Positions 7,182 to 7,867 of a DNA stretch of 7,867 nt are shown here, piece after piece; within the stretch, counting starts at the first letter, position 1, and each line of letters opens with the position of its first letter. The notes beneath the pieces were generated by a model. It was not told the origin of the DNA, ran no database searches, and saw nothing but the letters and a program-made list of their open reading frames with translations. The translations under genes and the position numbers were made by a program. Source of the DNA: an uncultured Verrucomicrobia subdivision 3 bacterium (GTDB taxonomy: Bacteria; Verrucomicrobiota; Verrucomicrobiae; Limisphaerales; UBA11358); assembly GCA_903847285.1 (NCBI GenBank), contig CAINDH010000205.1, forward strand, positions 1 through 7,867, read 5' to 3'.

Positions 7182-7243
7182 ATTTAAACATTCTTAAATT
7201 ATTTTCAAAAAACCCTTGCATGATAAAAATACTTTGATAGATT
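7182..7243 (+). promoter_or_regulatory. Candidate rRNA operon promoter with A+T-rich upstream tract
   Basis: TTGCAT (7216-7221) and TAGATT (7238-7243, 4 of 6 to TATAAT) are separated by 16 nt. Immediately upstream, 7182-7212 is almost pure A+T (ATTTAAAC, TTAAATTATTTTC, AAAAAA), the position and composition of an UP element as found at strong rRNA promoters. Transcription would begin near 7250, leaving a leader of about 310 nt. Verrucomicrobial promoter consensus is poorly known, so exact hexamers are uncertain. Confidence 0.5.
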
Positions 7244-7327
7244 CTACGTCCCTTCGCGCTACAAGGCGTCGGGCGGCGAAAGCCTATAGGAAAAAGCATT
7301 GGCTGATTCCTGATTGAAATCTGATTG

Positions 7328-7361
7328 CCGGGTAATAGTGATTCGGCACTCGGGTTTTTTT
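7328..7361 (+). terminator. Terminator-like hairpin plus T7 inside the rRNA leader
   Basis: AGTG (7337-7340) pairs with CACT (7347-7350), and CCG (7328-7330) pairs with CGG (7351-7353) across a 6-nt bulge. TTTTTTT follows at 7355-7361. TGCCG/CGGCA (7326-7330, 7342-7346) is an alternative pairing. The stem is weak, but the T run is unbroken. It sits about 100 nt after the proposed start site and upstream of boxA. Confidence 0.35.
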
Positions 7362-7395
7362 ATCCCCTAAAACGGGTTGATGAAAAAGCAATTTT

Positions 7396-7413
7396 TTGGT
7401 GTTTAGACACCAA
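7396..7413 (+). promoter_or_regulatory. boxB-like hairpin of the rrn leader
   Basis: A perfect 7-bp stem, TTGGTGT (7396-7402) with ACACCAA (7407-7413), closes a TTAG tetraloop. It ends one base before boxA. In E. coli rRNA leaders the order is boxB hairpin, then boxA, so the layout matches a ribosomal antitermination site. Confidence 0.55.
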
Positions 7414-7414
7414 C

Positions 7415-7426
7415 TGCTCTTTGAAA
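7415..7426 (+). promoter_or_regulatory. boxA antitermination element (NusB/S10 binding type)
   Basis: TGCTCTTTGAAA closely resembles the conserved rRNA-leader boxA (TGCTCTTTAACA in E. coli). The downstream context AATTGAT and its location about 130 nt before 16S also fit. It would recruit NusB-NusE so that RNA polymerase reads through structured, untranslated rRNA. Confidence 0.78.
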
Positions 7427-7451
7427 ATTGATTTGTGCGATTAGTGAGAGC

Positions 7452-7490
7452 CCCTTTAGATTCAGCGGGTTAGTCCGCTGATTTTAAGGG
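7452..7490 (+). other. Long imperfect hairpin in the 16S leader
   Basis: CCCTT at 7452-7456 pairs with AAGGG at 7486-7490, and CAGCGG at 7463-7468 pairs with CCGCTG at 7475-7480 around a 6-nt loop GTTAGT. The A/T/G stretch between them pairs with one T-T mismatch and one bulge, giving about 15 pairs. No T run follows directly, so a processing or folding element is more likely than a terminator. Confidence 0.55.
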
Positions 7491-7557
7491 TTTTAACCAA
7501 ATAATTAAGTAAGATAGCTTCTGATGTTAAAGTCAGAAATGAATCAACTAACGTTTT

Positions 7558-7867
<310 letters not shown>

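Larger units (their letters stand above)
7250..7557 (+). other. rRNA operon leader (no protein gene)
   Basis: This stretch holds no plausible coding sequence. It contains several hairpins that fit a precursor-rRNA leader: TTCGC/GCGAA (7253-7257 with 7276-7280), the terminator-like element near 7328-7361, a boxB-like hairpin and boxA (7396-7426), a long imperfect hairpin (7452-7490) and TTCTGA/TCAGAA (7519-7524 with 7533-7538) about 20 nt before the 16S start. The last two are in the place where leader strands usually pair with the spacer behind 16S to form the RNase III stalk; that partner is outside the window. Confidence 0.65.

Noticed and set aside
7303..7326. CTGATT three times (7303-7308, 7310-7315, 7321-7326), considered as a direct-repeat protein site
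   Set aside because: The copies are short and unevenly spaced (7 and 11 bp), so chance is a fair explanation; no regulator or known site matches.
7250..7330. Possible riboswitch or small structured RNA ahead of the T run
   Set aside because: Some short helices form (TTCGC/GCGAA, AGGC/GCCT), but I could not match any known riboswitch core, and an rRNA leader explains the position.

Overview
The window reads as chromosomal DNA from a Gram-negative bacterium of the phylum Verrucomicrobiota, most likely near the Pedosphaera/Limisphaera lineage (subdivision 3). Three things point there. The 16S rRNA 5' end (from about 7558) has the GAACGAACGCTGGCGGCGTGG stretch and the GGATAAGACATGCAAGTCGAACG wording familiar from that phylum. 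The secreted protein at 1269-2915 ends in a module (NPD.DN..NLLEYALGLEP, then a beta-rich domain closing with FFRLK) that recurs in verrucomicrobial exported proteins. Signal peptides and a lipoprotein indicate an envelope-rich Gram-negative lifestyle. The family and taxon assignments come from memory of these families, not from a search.

Layout, left to right: (1) 1-1125 (+), the C-terminal two thirds of a GroEL chaperonin with a GGM tail, followed by a strong intrinsic terminator (1156-1190). (2) 1269-2915 (+), a secreted SGNH-hydrolase-like protein with a PKD domain and the verrucomicrobial C-terminal module. (3) 3018-3094 (+), tRNA-Arg(UCU) with encoded CCA. (4) 6684 down to 3100 (-), a three-gene cluster: a catalytic M16 zinc peptidase, a small lipoprotein whose GTG start overlaps the previous stop codon, and a second M16 protein lacking the zinc motif. 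(5) 6784-7155 (+), a small HExxH metallopeptidase-family protein, divergent from the M16 cluster. (6) 7156-7557, a gene-free stretch that looks like an rRNA operon promoter and leader (A+T-rich upstream tract, candidate promoter, terminator-like hairpin, boxB-like hairpin, boxA, processing-type hairpins). (7) About 7558 to the end, the first ~310 nt of 16S rRNA.

How the genes work together: the two M16 proteins are best read as the halves of one periplasmic heterodimeric peptidase. One supplies HxxEH...E for zinc and the other supplies the R/Y substrate-binding pair. The lipoprotein between them is the part of this cluster I cannot explain, and it could be an accessory factor. The other genes look like independent housekeeping or accessory units that happen to be neighbours. 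I see no mobile element, CRISPR array or phage gene, and no convincing new defence or metabolic system. The best candidates for something undescribed are the wedged lipoprotein and the secreted SGNH-like protein. No protein start in the window has a strong Shine-Dalgarno sequence.
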